A stretch of DNA of 64,000 bases from Acidobacteriota bacterium (GTDB lineage: Bacteria; Acidobacteriota; Terriglobia; Bryobacterales; Bryobacteraceae): positions 64,345 to 128,344 of the forward strand of contig JAFDVZ010000023.1 of assembly GCA_018268715.1 (NCBI GenBank), given 5' to 3'. Positions within the stretch are counted from its first letter, which is position 1. Every line of letters begins with the position of its first letter. Below the pieces are notes generated by a model. It made no database searches, had not been told where the DNA came from, and saw only the letters and a program-made list of their open reading frames with translations. Made by a program: the position numbers and the translations under genes. This document shows, in pieces, positions 25,308 through 34,826 of this stretch.

Positions 25308-26495
25308 ATGGCAAACTCCGAAGTCTCCCGTCGGACCTTTGTCGGAGCCGCGATCTCAGCCGCGCGAGTCGTCGGCGCGAACGACCGCATTCACCTCGGC
25401 GTAATCGGCGCCGGCGGCCGCGGCCAGCATCTCATCCGCATGGCGAAAGCCGCGGGCGGCGACAAAATCGAATGGGTCGCCGTGTGCGACGCCTGGGACC
25501 AGCGCCGCGACGAAGCGGCCGCACTGATCGGCTCCCCGGTCGCGAAGATCGCCGACTACCGGGCCTTGCTCGACCGCAAGGACATCGACGGAGTCATCGT
25601 CGCCACGCTCGATCATCACCACGCGCACATGGCCGCCGAAGCCTGTCGCGCCGCGAAAGACGTATTCGTCGAAAAGCCGATGACCTCCCAGCCCATGCAG
25701 GGCCACGACCTGGTGAAAGCGGTGCGGGAAACCAACCGCATCGTCCAGGTCGGCGTCCAGCAGCGCAGCATCGCTCACTTCATCGAGGCCAAGCAGCGAT
25801 TCTTCGACTCAGGCCTGATCGGCCAGGTCAACATGGTGCGGACTCTGTGGAACGCCAACAGCGGCTATCTGACTCCGGTCCCCCCCGGCGTCGAGCAGAA
25901 ACCGGCGGGCCTCGATTGGGACGCCGTGTTAGGCTGGCTCCCGAAGATCCCCTGGGATCCGAAGCGTTACTTCAACCGTTTCGCCTACTGGGACTTCGCC
26001 ACCGGCGGCCAAACCGGAGGTCTGTTCGTACACATGGTGGACGTCGTCCACTGGTATCTCAACATCCGCCGGCCCGTGTCAGCCGTCGCTCTCGGCGGCA
26101 TTTATCGCTACAACGACGGCCGGGACACCCCCGATAACATCAACTTCATCGTCGACTATCCCAACCTGAACGTCACCTTCGAGGCGACCATCACCGACAT
26201 GATCGGCAAGGAGTCCGCCGACATCGTCTTCATGGGATCCGGCGGCCGCCTGAACATCTTCCGCTACGGCTACAGCTTCATCCGCGCCGACGACCCCAAG
26301 GGAGCCAACCCCATCACCTCCAAAGGCGGCCCCGAACCGCCCCACATGGGCAACTGGCTCGATTGCATGCGTACGCGAAACAAACCCAACGCGGACGTCG
26401 TCGAAGGCCACTACTCCGCCATGTCCTGCCACATCGGCAACATGGCCTACCGTCAGAAAGCGCGAGTCGAATGGAAGAAGGAGTGGGACGTATGA
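25308..26495 (+). CDS. Tat-exported Gfo/Idh/MocA family oxidoreductase
   Basis: 395 residues from the ATG preceded by AGGAGG. The N-terminus SEVSRRTFVGAAISAARVV carries an SRRxF twin-arginine motif. The NAD(P) loop LGVIGAGGRG, the family motif VEKPMT and the C-terminal YWDFATGGQTGGLFVHMVD are clear. These periplasmic oxidoreductases act on sugars or glycosides, several as 3-dehydrogenases. It overlaps the isomerase gene by ATGA and heads a three-gene cassette with isomerase and double-ThuA protein. Exact substrate unknown. Confidence 0.9.
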   Translation: MANSEVSRRTFVGAAISAARVVGANDRIHLGVIGAGGRGQHLIRMAKAAGGDKIEWVAVCDAWDQRRDEAAALIGSPVAKIADYRALLDRKDIDGVIVATLDHHHAHMAAEACRAAKDVFVEKPMTSQPMQGHDLVKAVRETNRIVQVGVQQRSIAHFIEAKQRFFDSGLIGQVNMVRTLWNANSGYLTPVPPGVEQKPAGLDWDAVLGWLPKIPWDPKRYFNRFAYWDFATGGQTGGLFVHMVDVVHWYLNIRRPVSAVALGGIYRYNDGRDTPDNINFIVDYPNLNVTFEATITDMIGKESADIVFMGSGGRLNIFRYGYSFIRADDPKGANPITSKGGPEPPHMGNWLDCMRTRNKPNADVVEGHYSAMSCHIGNMAYRQKARVEWKKEWDV

Positions 26496-27340
26496 GCATC
26501 CAGTTAGGCGTCAATCTCGAATTCATCCGTTGCGAGGATAAGCCGTTCGCGGCCGGCGTGGCCCGCGCGGCGGCCATCGGTTATAAATATGTGGAACCCA
26601 TGGTGCACAACGGCCGCGAGTTACTCAGCGAGGCCGGTTACTTCCATTCTGTGTCGATGGACGAAGAGCCCCACGAGATCAGGGACGTGCTGGACTCGCA
26701 CGGAGTCAAGGCGTCCGGCCTCAGCGCGCACACGCCGCTGATGCGCCCGGAAATCAGCGTACCGTATCTCGAAAAGGCGATCCGCTTCGCCTCCATCATC
26801 GGCGCCCCGGTGGTGAACACGGACGAAGGCGTCCGCCCGGACTGGCTCGAAGACGAAGACGCCTTCACCATCATGAGGTACACCCTCACCCGCGCCCTGC
26901 GCGTAGCCGAACGGTATGGCGTCTACATTGGCATTGAGCCTCACCAAAGCATCACCAGGACCACGCAGGGTCTGGTGGCCATCGCCACCCTGGTGGACTC
27001 CCCATGGCTCCGCGTCAACTACGACACCGGCAACGCCTGGCTGGGTGGCGAGGACCCCTACGAAGGCCTGAAAGCGGTTCGCGAGATGGTGGTGCACGTC
27101 CACGCCAAGGACATCGCCATCCGCATGTCGGAACAGGAGCGCGGGAAAGTGACGGGCACGCCGGTGGGATGCGCCTGCGGCGACGGAGTCATCGACTGGA
27201 AGAAGGTGATCGCCATCCTGACCGAGTCCGGCTTCAACGGCGTCTTCTCGGTGGAGTGCGGAACACCCGAGCAAGCCGCCCGAAGTCTTGCGCACTTACA
27301 ACCCCTGGTCATCCAGCAACCCGTTGAAGCCCATGCCTAG
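26492..27340 (+). CDS. Sugar phosphate isomerase/epimerase (xylose-isomerase-like TIM barrel)
   Basis: 282 residues, AP-endonuclease-2/xylose-isomerase-like fold. Metal-ligand-type motifs in order: VNTDEGVRPDW, YIGIEPHQS, VNYDTGNAW, VHVHAKDI and FSVECGT. No signal peptide, so it acts in the cytoplasm. Such proteins next to Gfo/Idh/MocA enzymes interconvert keto-sugars, inosose or act as 3-keto-glycoside lyases; which applies here is inference. Overlaps the preceding gene by 4 bases and the next by 8. Confidence 0.88.
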   Translation: MSIQLGVNLEFIRCEDKPFAAGVARAAAIGYKYVEPMVHNGRELLSEAGYFHSVSMDEEPHEIRDVLDSHGVKASGLSAHTPLMRPEISVPYLEKAIRFASIIGAPVVNTDEGVRPDWLEDEDAFTIMRYTLTRALRVAERYGVYIGIEPHQSITRTTQGLVAIATLVDSPWLRVNYDTGNAWLGGEDPYEGLKAVREMVVHVHAKDIAIRMSEQERGKVTGTPVGCACGDGVIDWKKVIAILTESGFNGVFSVECGTPEQAARSLAHLQPLVIQQPVEAHA

Positions 27341-28778
27341 CGCGCCCATCCTGGCCATCTTCGCGGCGGCCGTCCTCCAGGCCGCCCCCATCCCAGTCCT
27401 GATCATCTCCGGCCAGAACAATCACGACTGGCGGACCACCACGCCTCACCTCCGCCATCTGCTCGCCAACACCGGAAAATTCGACGTCCGGGTCACCGAA
27501 GAGCCCGGCAGCCTGACGCCCAACGCACTGGCGAAGTATCAGGCCCTCATCCTCGACTACAACGGCCCCCGCTGGGGTCCCACCACGGAACGGGCGGTAG
27601 CAGGCTTCGTCGAAAGCGGCAAAGGCCTGGTGGTCGTCCACGGCGCGAGTTACGCCTTCGGAGACATGGAAATCCTGGCCGACAAACACGTCCGCACCGG
27701 CGTTCACCAGCCCATCTGGCCCCAATACCGCCAGATGACCGGCGCCTGGTGGAGCGACCAGGACCCCAAGTCAGGCCACGCCCCGCGCCACATCTACCAG
27801 GTGCGTCTCACCAACCGCGAGCACCCCATAACAGCCGGCCTCGGACCCAGCTTCCAGGTAACCGACGAGTTATACCACAACCTAAGAACGAACCCAAATA
27901 TCCAGGTGCTAGCCACCGCCCACGACGACCCGTCCATCGGAGGGACCGGCCATGACGAACCCCTGATCTGGACCGTGGCCTACGGCAAAGGCCGCGTCTT
28001 CCACACCGCCCTCGGTCACGACGTAGCCGCCATGATGGAGCCCGGCTTCATCGCGACCTTCCTCCGCGGGACCGAATGGGCCGCCAGCGCCTCCGTCACC
28101 ATCCAGGCCAAACTCGAACCGGAGTCTCCGAAAGGCGCCCCGAGAGTCCTGGTAGTCACCGGCGGCCACGACCACGAAACCACGTTCTACTCGATGTTCG
28201 AGCGCTTCGCCGCCGACATGCGCGTGAACGTGAACCCGCACCCCATTCCCTACAATCGCGACCTCCGCAAGGACTACGACGTGCTGGTCCTCTACGACAC
28301 CATCCAGAACCTGACCGACCAGCAGCGCGCCAATCTCCGGAATTTCATAGAAACCCCAGGCAAGGGTCTCGTGGCTCTCCATCATTCCATAGCCGATTTC
28401 GTCGACTGGCCCTGGTGGTATGAAGAAGTCATCGGAGGCCGCTATCTCCTGAAACCCGACGGCGGCCAACCCGCGTCCACTTATAAGCACGACGAAGAGC
28501 TCCGTGTGCTGCCAGTCAGCAAGCACCCGATCCTCAAGGGCGTCCCACCGATGCACCTGTGGGACGAGACTTATAAGAGCATGTGGATCTCGCCGAAAGT
28601 CGAGGTCTTACTCAGAACGGATAACCCGACCAGCGACGGCCCGGTAGCCTGGGTGAGCCCCTACGACAAAGCGCGAGTCGTTTTCATCCAGTTAGGGCAC
28701 GACCACACGGCGCACCAGTACCCGCCCTACCAGCAACTGGTCCGCAACGCGATCCTGTGGGCCGCCGGAACGAAATAG
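27333..28778 (+). CDS. Secreted protein with two ThuA-like domains
   Basis: 481 residues. The ATG overlaps the isomerase stop; the N-terminus MPSAPILAIFAAAVLQAAP is a signal peptide. Two tandem ThuA (glutamine-amidotransferase-like) domains are visible: the first opens VLIISGQNNHDW and holds LVVVHGASYAF, the second opens VLVVTGGHDHETTFY and holds LVALHHSIADF. ThuA-type proteins occur in trehalose and keto-glycoside catabolic loci, but their reaction is unsettled. The doubled form suggests an internal duplication or fusion of two genes. Confidence 0.85.
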   Translation: MPSAPILAIFAAAVLQAAPIPVLIISGQNNHDWRTTTPHLRHLLANTGKFDVRVTEEPGSLTPNALAKYQALILDYNGPRWGPTTERAVAGFVESGKGLVVVHGASYAFGDMEILADKHVRTGVHQPIWPQYRQMTGAWWSDQDPKSGHAPRHIYQVRLTNREHPITAGLGPSFQVTDELYHNLRTNPNIQVLATAHDDPSIGGTGHDEPLIWTVAYGKGRVFHTALGHDVAAMMEPGFIATFLRGTEWAASASVTIQAKLEPESPKGAPRVLVVTGGHDHETTFYSMFERFAADMRVNVNPHPIPYNRDLRKDYDVLVLYDTIQNLTDQQRANLRNFIETPGKGLVALHHSIADFVDWPWWYEEVIGGRYLLKPDGGQPASTYKHDEELRVLPVSKHPILKGVPPMHLWDETYKSMWISPKVEVLLRTDNPTSDGPVAWVSPYDKARVVFIQLGHDHTAHQYPPYQQLVRNAILWAAGTK

Positions 28779-28779
28779 A

Positions 28780-29700
28780 TCAGGCGATGGCCCACACCCG
28801 GCGGCCATTGTCCCAAACCATCTTGCGGAACATCGCCGGCGTAGCGGTTTTCTTGAGCAGGGCCAGGGTCTCATAGGCGACGCACTTGCCCTTCAACCGG
28901 GCGGCGGCCGGGTTATTGGCTTGCGAGATCCCGCCGCCGTGCCCGTCGGCGCAGGAGCAGTCGGAGCCGAAGATCAATTTGTCCTGATGCCGCTTCAGAA
29001 AGCCGGCTGTAAACTCAGGATCGCGAGATAGCCCGTTGTTGCCGGAGTTAGCCGACAAGTCGCCGAAAAGATTCGCGTAGTCGCCAAGCAGTTTATCGGT
29101 CACGCCGCCGCGCTTCACCGGGCCCGACGGGTAGGCGTCCTGGTTGGCGTAGTCGGCGCTGATGTTGGCCCAGAAGGCGTCGGCGTGGCCGATGAATTGG
29201 GTCTTCGGATAGGCCTTCAGGATGGCTTCGAAGTGTCTGAAGCCGGTGCTGAAGACGCCTTCGCCGTCGAAGTGCTGAACTTCCTGGAAGTGCACCAGGA
29301 TGGGAACCTTCAACTCGGCGGCCAGCGCGTACATCCGCCGCAGTTCGGGCCCGTCGGCGGCCACGTGGAACTTGATTTCGCCGAAGCCCAGGGCGCCGTC
29401 CTTGATAGCCTGCGTCAGAATCTTTTCGGCGTCGGGTTTGGTGATGTCGGTGCTCGCGGCCCAGACGTATTTGCCGGGGTATTTGGCCTGCATCTGCCGA
29501 ATCTGCTCCGTGCTGCCGGCGCGGGCCAGCAGTACGGCGTGAGTGACGCCGCAGCCCTCCATGTGGCGCATGTTGGCGTCCAGGCCGGGCCGAAGATGGA
29601 AGTGTCCATCTCGCACCGTGCCGCCCCATTCGGGTTCCGCCGCGCCCAGCGCGGGAATCGCGGCCGCCGCCGCGAGAAACTGCCGTCTGTCGAGTGTCAT
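28780..29700 (-). CDS. Tat-exported amidohydrolase (amidohydrolase 2 type)
   Basis: 306 residues. The start ATG follows GAGGAGCG. The N-terminus TLDRRQFLAAAAAIPALGAA is Tat-like. Metal-binding features of the amidohydrolase 2/TIM-barrel hydrolases: DGHFHLRPG near the start, VPILVHFQE, FIGHADAFW and FGSDCSC. It likely hydrolyses or decarboxylates a small carboxylic or lactone substrate. It converges on the ThuA gene with one base between them and is divergent from the GH2 gene. Confidence 0.85.
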   Translation of the reverse strand: MTLDRRQFLAAAAAIPALGAAEPEWGGTVRDGHFHLRPGLDANMRHMEGCGVTHAVLLARAGSTEQIRQMQAKYPGKYVWAASTDITKPDAEKILTQAIKDGALGFGEIKFHVAADGPELRRMYALAAELKVPILVHFQEVQHFDGEGVFSTGFRHFEAILKAYPKTQFIGHADAFWANISADYANQDAYPSGPVKRGGVTDKLLGDYANLFGDLSANSGNNGLSRDPEFTAGFLKRHQDKLIFGSDCSCADGHGGGISQANNPAAARLKGKCVAYETLALLKKTATPAMFRKMVWDNGRRVWAIA

Positions 29701-29758
29701 CGCCGTTCGCTCCTCGGATGATTGTAGAACATGATAATTTCAGACTGGTTGGTGTCTT

Positions 29759-32197
29759 ATGCGATCGATTCTGTTGACCGTTATCCTGTCGCTTGCCTGT
29801 TTCGCGGCGGCCCCGCGCCGGCAGTCCTTCAACGAAGGCTGGCGCTTCCTCAAAGGCGACCCCCAAGGCGCCGAACAGCCCGGCTTCGCCGACGCGTCGT
29901 GGCGCAAACTCGACCTACCGCACGACTGGGCCATCGAAGGCCCGTTCGACCGCAAGATTAACCCGCATGAGGGCTCCCTGCCCTACTTCGGCGTCGCCTG
30001 GTACCGCAAGACCTTCACCCTGAAGGGCGACCCGGCCACCGACCACGTCACCATCGAGTTTGATGGCGCGATGTCCAACTCGCGCGTCTTTCTGAACGGC
30101 CACGAACTCGGCGGCCGCCCCTACGGCTACTCGAGCTTCGCGCTCGAGCTAACGCCGCACCTGCGCCTGGATGGGTCGCCGAACGTGATCGCCGTACGGC
30201 TCGCGCCGGAGGAGCACTCCTCACGCTGGTACCCGGGCGCGGGGATCTATCGGAACGTGTGGCTCGAGACCACCGGGCCCCTCCACGTCGCGCACAATGG
30301 GACCGCGGTCACCACGCCGTCGGTCACCGCCGAACGGGCCACCGTCGCGGTGCGGGCCCGCCTGCTCAATCAGAGCGCGGCGCCGGTGAAACTGACCATG
30401 CGAAACGCCGTGGTGGACGCCGCCGGCCAGGAGGTGGCGCACGCCGAAACGCCCTACGAGTTGCCGGCGAACGCCGTGGACCGCGTCGCCGCGTCGCTCG
30501 TGGTCGACCGGCCGCATCGCTGGGACATCGACAGCCCGTACCTGTATACGCTGGTGACCGAACTCCGGGACGGCTCGAGGTTGCTCGACCGGTATGAGAC
30601 GCCGTTCGGAATCCGGTCGGTCGAATTCAACAAGACGCGGGGCTTCCTGCTGAACGGCCGGCACGTGAAGATGCACGGCGTCTGCCTGCACCACGACCTC
30701 GGCGCGCTCGGCACTGCGGTGAACCGGCGTGCCACCGAACGGCAGTTACAGATCATGAAGACGATGGGGGCGAACGCCATACGGACGAGTCATAACCCGC
30801 CGTCGCCCGAGTTACTCGAATACGCCGACCGGCTCGGCTTCGTGGTCATCGACGAGGCCTTCGACATGTGGCGGATTGCGAAGGTTCCCAACGGCCTCAG
30901 CAAGTTCTTCGACCAGTGGGCCGAAACCGACCTGCGCGACCTGATCGAGCGCGATCGCAACCACCCGAGCGTCGTCCTGTGGAGCATCGGCAACGAGATC
31001 CCCGAGCAGGGCCGCACCGACGGGTGGCGGGTGGCGAAGATGCTGACCGGCATCGCGCACGACGCCGACCCGACGCGTCCCACCACCGCCGCCTTTGACA
31101 AGTGGCAGGAGGCGATCCGCAACGAGTTAGCCGCCAACGTCGACATCCCGGGCTTCAACTACAAGCCCACCCACTACGACGAGATCCTGAAGGCCCATCC
31201 GGACTGGATGATCTACGGCTCGGAGACCAGTTCCTGTGTGAGTTCGCGGGGCGTCTATCATCTGCCGCTTGAGAAGTACGACAAACACCCGTCCCTGCAA
31301 TTGACGAGTTACGACATCATCGCCCCGTACTGGGCCTATCTGCCCGATCCGGAGTTCGAGCAGCAGGACAAGCATCCAAACATTCTCGGCGAATTTGTTT
31401 GGACCGGCTTCGACTACCTCGGCGAGCCCACGCCCTACTTCCTGTCTCCGAACTCGGAGAAGGACTGGCCGGCGCGCAGTTCCTACTTCGGGATTGTCGA
31501 CCTGGCCGGCTTCCCCAAGGACCGCTATTACCTGTATCAGAGCGTGTGGACGAACAAACCCATGGTCCACGTCCTGCCGCACTGGAACTGGGCCGGCCGG
31601 GAGGGTCAGAAGATCCCCGTCATGGTCTACACGAACGCCGATGAAGTGGAGTTGGTGGTGAACGGCAAGTCGCTCGGCCGGAAGGCGCGGGGCTCGGAGC
31701 CGGTGTTGCTGCCGGCCGGGCCGGCGGCCAGTTCCGACGGGACCTACCGGTCCAAGTACCGGCTCATGTGGGAGGTCCCTTATCAGCCCGGCTCGATCAA
31801 GGCGGTGGCCTACCAGGGCGGCAAACAGGCAGCCGTCGATGAGATCAGGACCGCCGGCGCGCCGGCCCGGCTGCGGCTGATTCCCGACCGGACGACGCTC
31901 GCGGCCGATGGCGCGGACCTTTCCTTCATCACCGTGCGGGTGGAGGACAAGGACGGAAACCTGTGCCCGATGGCCGACAACCTGGTGAAGTTCCAGGTGA
32001 GCGGACCGGGCGAGATCGCCGCCGTCGATAACGGCAACGCCGCCACCGTGGAGCCGTTCCAGGCAGACTACCGGAAGGCCTTCAGCGGCATGGCGCTGGT
32101 GATTATCCGGACCGAGAAGGGCGGGAACGGAGCCATTCGCGTGGGGGCCGCCTCCGACGGACTTACGGCCGGACAGGCGAATCTGACAGCCCGCTGA
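29759..32197 (+). CDS. Secreted glycoside hydrolase family 2 (beta-galactosidase type)
   Basis: 812 residues with signal peptide MRSILLTVILSLACFAAA. N-terminal jelly-roll (SFNEGWRFLKGD, PHDWAIEGPF), Ig-like domain, then a TIM barrel with acid/base Glu413 in WSIGNEIPEQG and nucleophile Glu489 in YGSETSS. Residues from about 600 form a DUF4982-type domain (NWAGREGQKIPVMVYTNADE), and a final Ig-like domain runs from VRVEDKDGNLCP. It removes terminal beta-galactosyl or related residues outside the cytoplasm. It stands 58 bases from the divergent amidohydrolase and converges on the CRTAC1 gene. Confidence 0.93.
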   Translation: MRSILLTVILSLACFAAAPRRQSFNEGWRFLKGDPQGAEQPGFADASWRKLDLPHDWAIEGPFDRKINPHEGSLPYFGVAWYRKTFTLKGDPATDHVTIEFDGAMSNSRVFLNGHELGGRPYGYSSFALELTPHLRLDGSPNVIAVRLAPEEHSSRWYPGAGIYRNVWLETTGPLHVAHNGTAVTTPSVTAERATVAVRARLLNQSAAPVKLTMRNAVVDAAGQEVAHAETPYELPANAVDRVAASLVVDRPHRWDIDSPYLYTLVTELRDGSRLLDRYETPFGIRSVEFNKTRGFLLNGRHVKMHGVCLHHDLGALGTAVNRRATERQLQIMKTMGANAIRTSHNPPSPELLEYADRLGFVVIDEAFDMWRIAKVPNGLSKFFDQWAETDLRDLIERDRNHPSVVLWSIGNEIPEQGRTDGWRVAKMLTGIAHDADPTRPTTAAFDKWQEAIRNELAANVDIPGFNYKPTHYDEILKAHPDWMIYGSETSSCVSSRGVYHLPLEKYDKHPSLQLTSYDIIAPYWAYLPDPEFEQQDKHPNILGEFVWTGFDYLGEPTPYFLSPNSEKDWPARSSYFGIVDLAGFPKDRYYLYQSVWTNKPMVHVLPHWNWAGREGQKIPVMVYTNADEVELVVNGKSLGRKARGSEPVLLPAGPAASSDGTYRSKYRLMWEVPYQPGSIKAVAYQGGKQAAVDEIRTAGAPARLRLIPDRTTLAADGADLSFITVRVEDKDGNLCPMADNLVKFQVSGPGEIAAVDNGNAATVEPFQADYRKAFSGMALVIIRTEKGGNGAIRVGAASDGLTAGQANLTAR

Positions 32198-32198
32198 G

Positions 32199-33842
32199 TC
32201 AGGGCTTGGGTTCGTTCACCGTCAGGACCTGATCCGACTGGACGTTGGTCAGCGCCTGAGTTATCCCGCTCGGCCACTTGATCTCGACCTTGGGGATGAC
32301 TTCAAGCGCCCCGACGCCGAAGTGAACCCCGGCGTGGGTGGACGACGAGTAACCGCCGCTGGTGGTCATGTGGTTCATCTGCCTGCCGATGCGGACCTCG
32401 GCGCCGATGCCGTCCCGGTTGCTCCTGGAGCCGCGCAGTTTCAGCGTCAGCCAATGCCCGGTCCCGGCGCTCGTGTTTCGCCATAACTCGACCGGATCGC
32501 CCAAGGACGAGACGGCCAGGTCGATTTTACCGTCGCCATCCAGGTCGGAGAAGATAACTCCCCGATGGGCGCGCTTTTCGGCGGCTAACTCGGGCGAGGC
32601 GATCTCCTCGAATCCGCCTTTGCCGTTGTTGCGGAACACCATGTTGGCCTGCTTGTAGGTGGCGGCCTCGAACATCTCCACCAGGTCGTTGACGTTGGCG
32701 TTGGTGGTGACCAGATCCTTCCAGCCATCGTTGTCCAGGTCCACTAATCCGACGCCCCAGCCGCCGTGATGGATGGACTGCGGGCCCATGCGCGTCGAGT
32801 AGGTCGCATCGTGGAACAGACCGCCGCCGTCGTTGTGGAATACCGGAAATGTCTCGCCGTCGAGGGCCGTCATGAGGATGTCGGGCTTGCCGTCGTTGTC
32901 GTAGTCGCGGAACTCGGCGCCCATGCTCGAAATCGCCTTGCCGTGATCGAGCATCGCCGCGCCCGACAGCAGGCCCACCTCCTCGAACTTGCCGCCGCCC
33001 AGGTTGTGGAACAGGAAGTTGGGCAGCTTGTCGTTGGTGACGAAGACGTCCATGCGGCCGTCCTGGTCATAGTCGGCAAACACCACGCCCATGGCGCGGC
33101 CGAGGCTCGCGGCGATGCCGGATTTGGCGGAAACATCCTCGAATTTGCCGTTTCCGAGGTTGCGATAGAGCTGATTCGGGCGGGGATCGTACCACTTGGG
33201 ATGACAGTAAACGCGCAGATTGCGCGAAGCGTCGCCGCAGAACCGCTCGGATTTCGCGTTCCAGGCGCCGTAGTTGACCACGATCAGGTCGAGCAGACCG
33301 TCGTTGTCGAAGTCGAACCAGCCGGCGGCGACGCTCCACTCGTCGCTCTTGATGCCGCTCCGGGCGGTGACGTCTTCGAACTTGCCGTTGCCGAGGTTGC
33401 GGTACAGGATATTGCGGTTGACGCCGGCTACGAACAGGTCGACGGCGCCGTCGTTGTCGAAGTCGCCGGCGGCGGCGCCCATGGAGTAGCCTTCGGCGGC
33501 TACGCCCGCTTCGGCAGTGACGTCGGTGAACTTCATGTCGCCGTCGTTGCGGTACAGGCGGTTGGCGAAACGATCGCCGCTTTTGTCGAGGCTGGGGCTC
33601 CGGGCGCCGTTGGTGAAGTAGAGATCGATGCGGCCGTCATTGTTATAGTCAAAGGCCGCGACGCCGCCCGGCATGGTCTCGATCATGTGTTTTTCAGGCG
33701 TCGGCGAGTTGTCCATGACAAAGCGGATTCCGGAGCCGGAAACGACGTTGCGGAACGAGATCGGAGACGGGCCGGCAGGCTTTTGACATACAGCGGCGCC
33801 GGCGGCCAACAACGCCGCCAGAATCCGCCAACCACTTCGCAT
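32199..33842 (-). CDS. CRTAC1-type secreted FG-GAP/VCBS repeat protein with ASPIC/UnbV end
   Basis: 547 residues: signal peptide (GWRILAALLAAGAAVCQ), then repeated FG-GAP/VCBS blades with calcium-type loops such as DYNNDGRIDLYF, DFDNDGAVDLFV, DFDNDGLLDLIV, DYDQDGRMDVFV and DLDGDGKIDLAV, giving a beta-propeller. The C-terminus VEIKWPSGITQ is the ASPIC/UnbV domain. These proteins are abundant in Acidobacteria and Planctomycetes; a carbohydrate- or protein-binding role is usually supposed, without proof. It converges on the GH2 gene with one base between stops. Confidence 0.93.
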   Translation of the reverse strand: MRSGWRILAALLAAGAAVCQKPAGPSPISFRNVVSGSGIRFVMDNSPTPEKHMIETMPGGVAAFDYNNDGRIDLYFTNGARSPSLDKSGDRFANRLYRNDGDMKFTDVTAEAGVAAEGYSMGAAAGDFDNDGAVDLFVAGVNRNILYRNLGNGKFEDVTARSGIKSDEWSVAAGWFDFDNDGLLDLIVVNYGAWNAKSERFCGDASRNLRVYCHPKWYDPRPNQLYRNLGNGKFEDVSAKSGIAASLGRAMGVVFADYDQDGRMDVFVTNDKLPNFLFHNLGGGKFEEVGLLSGAAMLDHGKAISSMGAEFRDYDNDGKPDILMTALDGETFPVFHNDGGGLFHDATYSTRMGPQSIHHGGWGVGLVDLDNDGWKDLVTTNANVNDLVEMFEAATYKQANMVFRNNGKGGFEEIASPELAAEKRAHRGVIFSDLDGDGKIDLAVSSLGDPVELWRNTSAGTGHWLTLKLRGSRSNRDGIGAEVRIGRQMNHMTTSGGYSSSTHAGVHFGVGALEVIPKVEIKWPSGITQALTNVQSDQVLTVNEPKP

Positions 33843-33871
33843 CCTTTTCAGTGTACCCGGTACTTCGGGCT

Positions 33872-33897
33872 CAAAGTTCCTATATTGGCTCCGATAA
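33872..33897 (+). promoter_or_regulatory. Sigma-28 (FliA)-like promoter of motA-motB
   Basis: CAAAGTTC (33872-33879), a 10-base spacer, and TCCGATAA (33890-33897). The flagellar sigma-28 consensus is TAAAGTTT, 11 bases, GCCGATAA; the -10 matches 7 of 8 and the -35 matches 6 of 8, with spacing one base short. It lies 34 bases upstream of the motA ATG, in the 89-base gap with the divergent CRTAC1 gene. Flagellar control of a stator pair is what would be expected. Confidence 0.6.
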
Positions 33898-33931
33898 GGT
33901 CGTTGATGTCCCGAAAAATCGGAGCGTTGAA

Positions 33932-34825
33932 ATGCTGCTGATCATAGGCGGCGTGGTGGTGGTGTTGGCGTCGGTCGCCGCTGGTTTCTTACTCGAAAAC
34001 GGAAAGCCGTTGGTATTATTCCAACCCGCCGAATTTCTGATCATTGTCGGCGGGGCGCTGGGGATTCTCGTGGCGGGGAATCCGAAGCGCAATCTGTCCC
34101 GGCTGCTCCAGGCAGTCAAGGAAATGGGGCGTAAATCCAGCTACACCCGGCAGCTATACCTGGAGGCGCTCAAGGTGCTCTATGTGCTCTTCTCCTTTGG
34201 AAGACGCAAAGGGCTGGGAGCCCTGGCCTCGAAGCTCGAAAAGCCGGACAACTGCGACCTGCTGGCGCAGTATCCGGAGTTTTTGAACGACCGGGAGGCC
34301 CTGGCGTTCCTGTGCGACTCGATTCGGGTGGCGGAAGTGGCGGGTCTCGAATCGGACGAGCTCGACGAACTGATGGCGGTGGACCTGGACGTTCAGCGCA
34401 ACGTGAGCCAGCAACTGGTGTCGGCGATCTCGCGGGTGGCCGATTCGCTGCCCGGGCTGGGCATCGTCGCGGCGGTGCTGGGCGTGGTGGTGACCATGCA
34501 GGCGATCGAGGGTCCGGCGGCGCAGATTGGCCACAAGGTGGCCGCGGCGCTGGTGGGGACGTTCCTCGGCATCCTGCTGTGCTACGGCGTCGTGGGTCCG
34601 GTGGCGTCGCATCTTTCGGCGCGGAACCGCGCGCGGGCCGAGTACCTGCACGTGTTGCGGGCCGGGCTGGTGGCCTTCCAGAAGGGCGCATCGCCGGTGG
34701 TGGCAGCCGAGTACTCGCGGCGCTCGATTCCGAGCGACCTGCGCCCGTCGTTCGACGCCATGGAGTACGAACTGCGGCGAAATACGCGCGTTCCCGAGAC
34801 ATCCGAGGTTGAGGCGACGCATTGA
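33932..34825 (+). CDS. motA: Flagellar motor stator protein MotA
   Basis: 297 residues from the ATG preceded by GGAG; an upstream in-frame start is unlikely because it would precede the promoter-like element. Four membrane helices: MLLIIGGVVVVLASVAAGFLL, LFQPAEFLIIVGGALGILVAG, PGLGIVAAVLGVVVTMQAIEG and VGTFLGILLCYGVVGPVASH, with the cytoplasmic loop in between. With MotB it forms the proton channel that drives flagellar rotation. The MotB start lies 1 base after its stop. No other flagellar gene is in the window. Confidence 0.93.
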   Translation: MLLIIGGVVVVLASVAAGFLLENGKPLVLFQPAEFLIIVGGALGILVAGNPKRNLSRLLQAVKEMGRKSSYTRQLYLEALKVLYVLFSFGRRKGLGALASKLEKPDNCDLLAQYPEFLNDREALAFLCDSIRVAEVAGLESDELDELMAVDLDVQRNVSQQLVSAISRVADSLPGLGIVAAVLGVVVTMQAIEGPAAQIGHKVAAALVGTFLGILLCYGVVGPVASHLSARNRARAEYLHVLRAGLVAFQKGASPVVAAEYSRRSIPSDLRPSFDAMEYELRRNTRVPETSEVEATH

Positions 34826-34826
34826 T

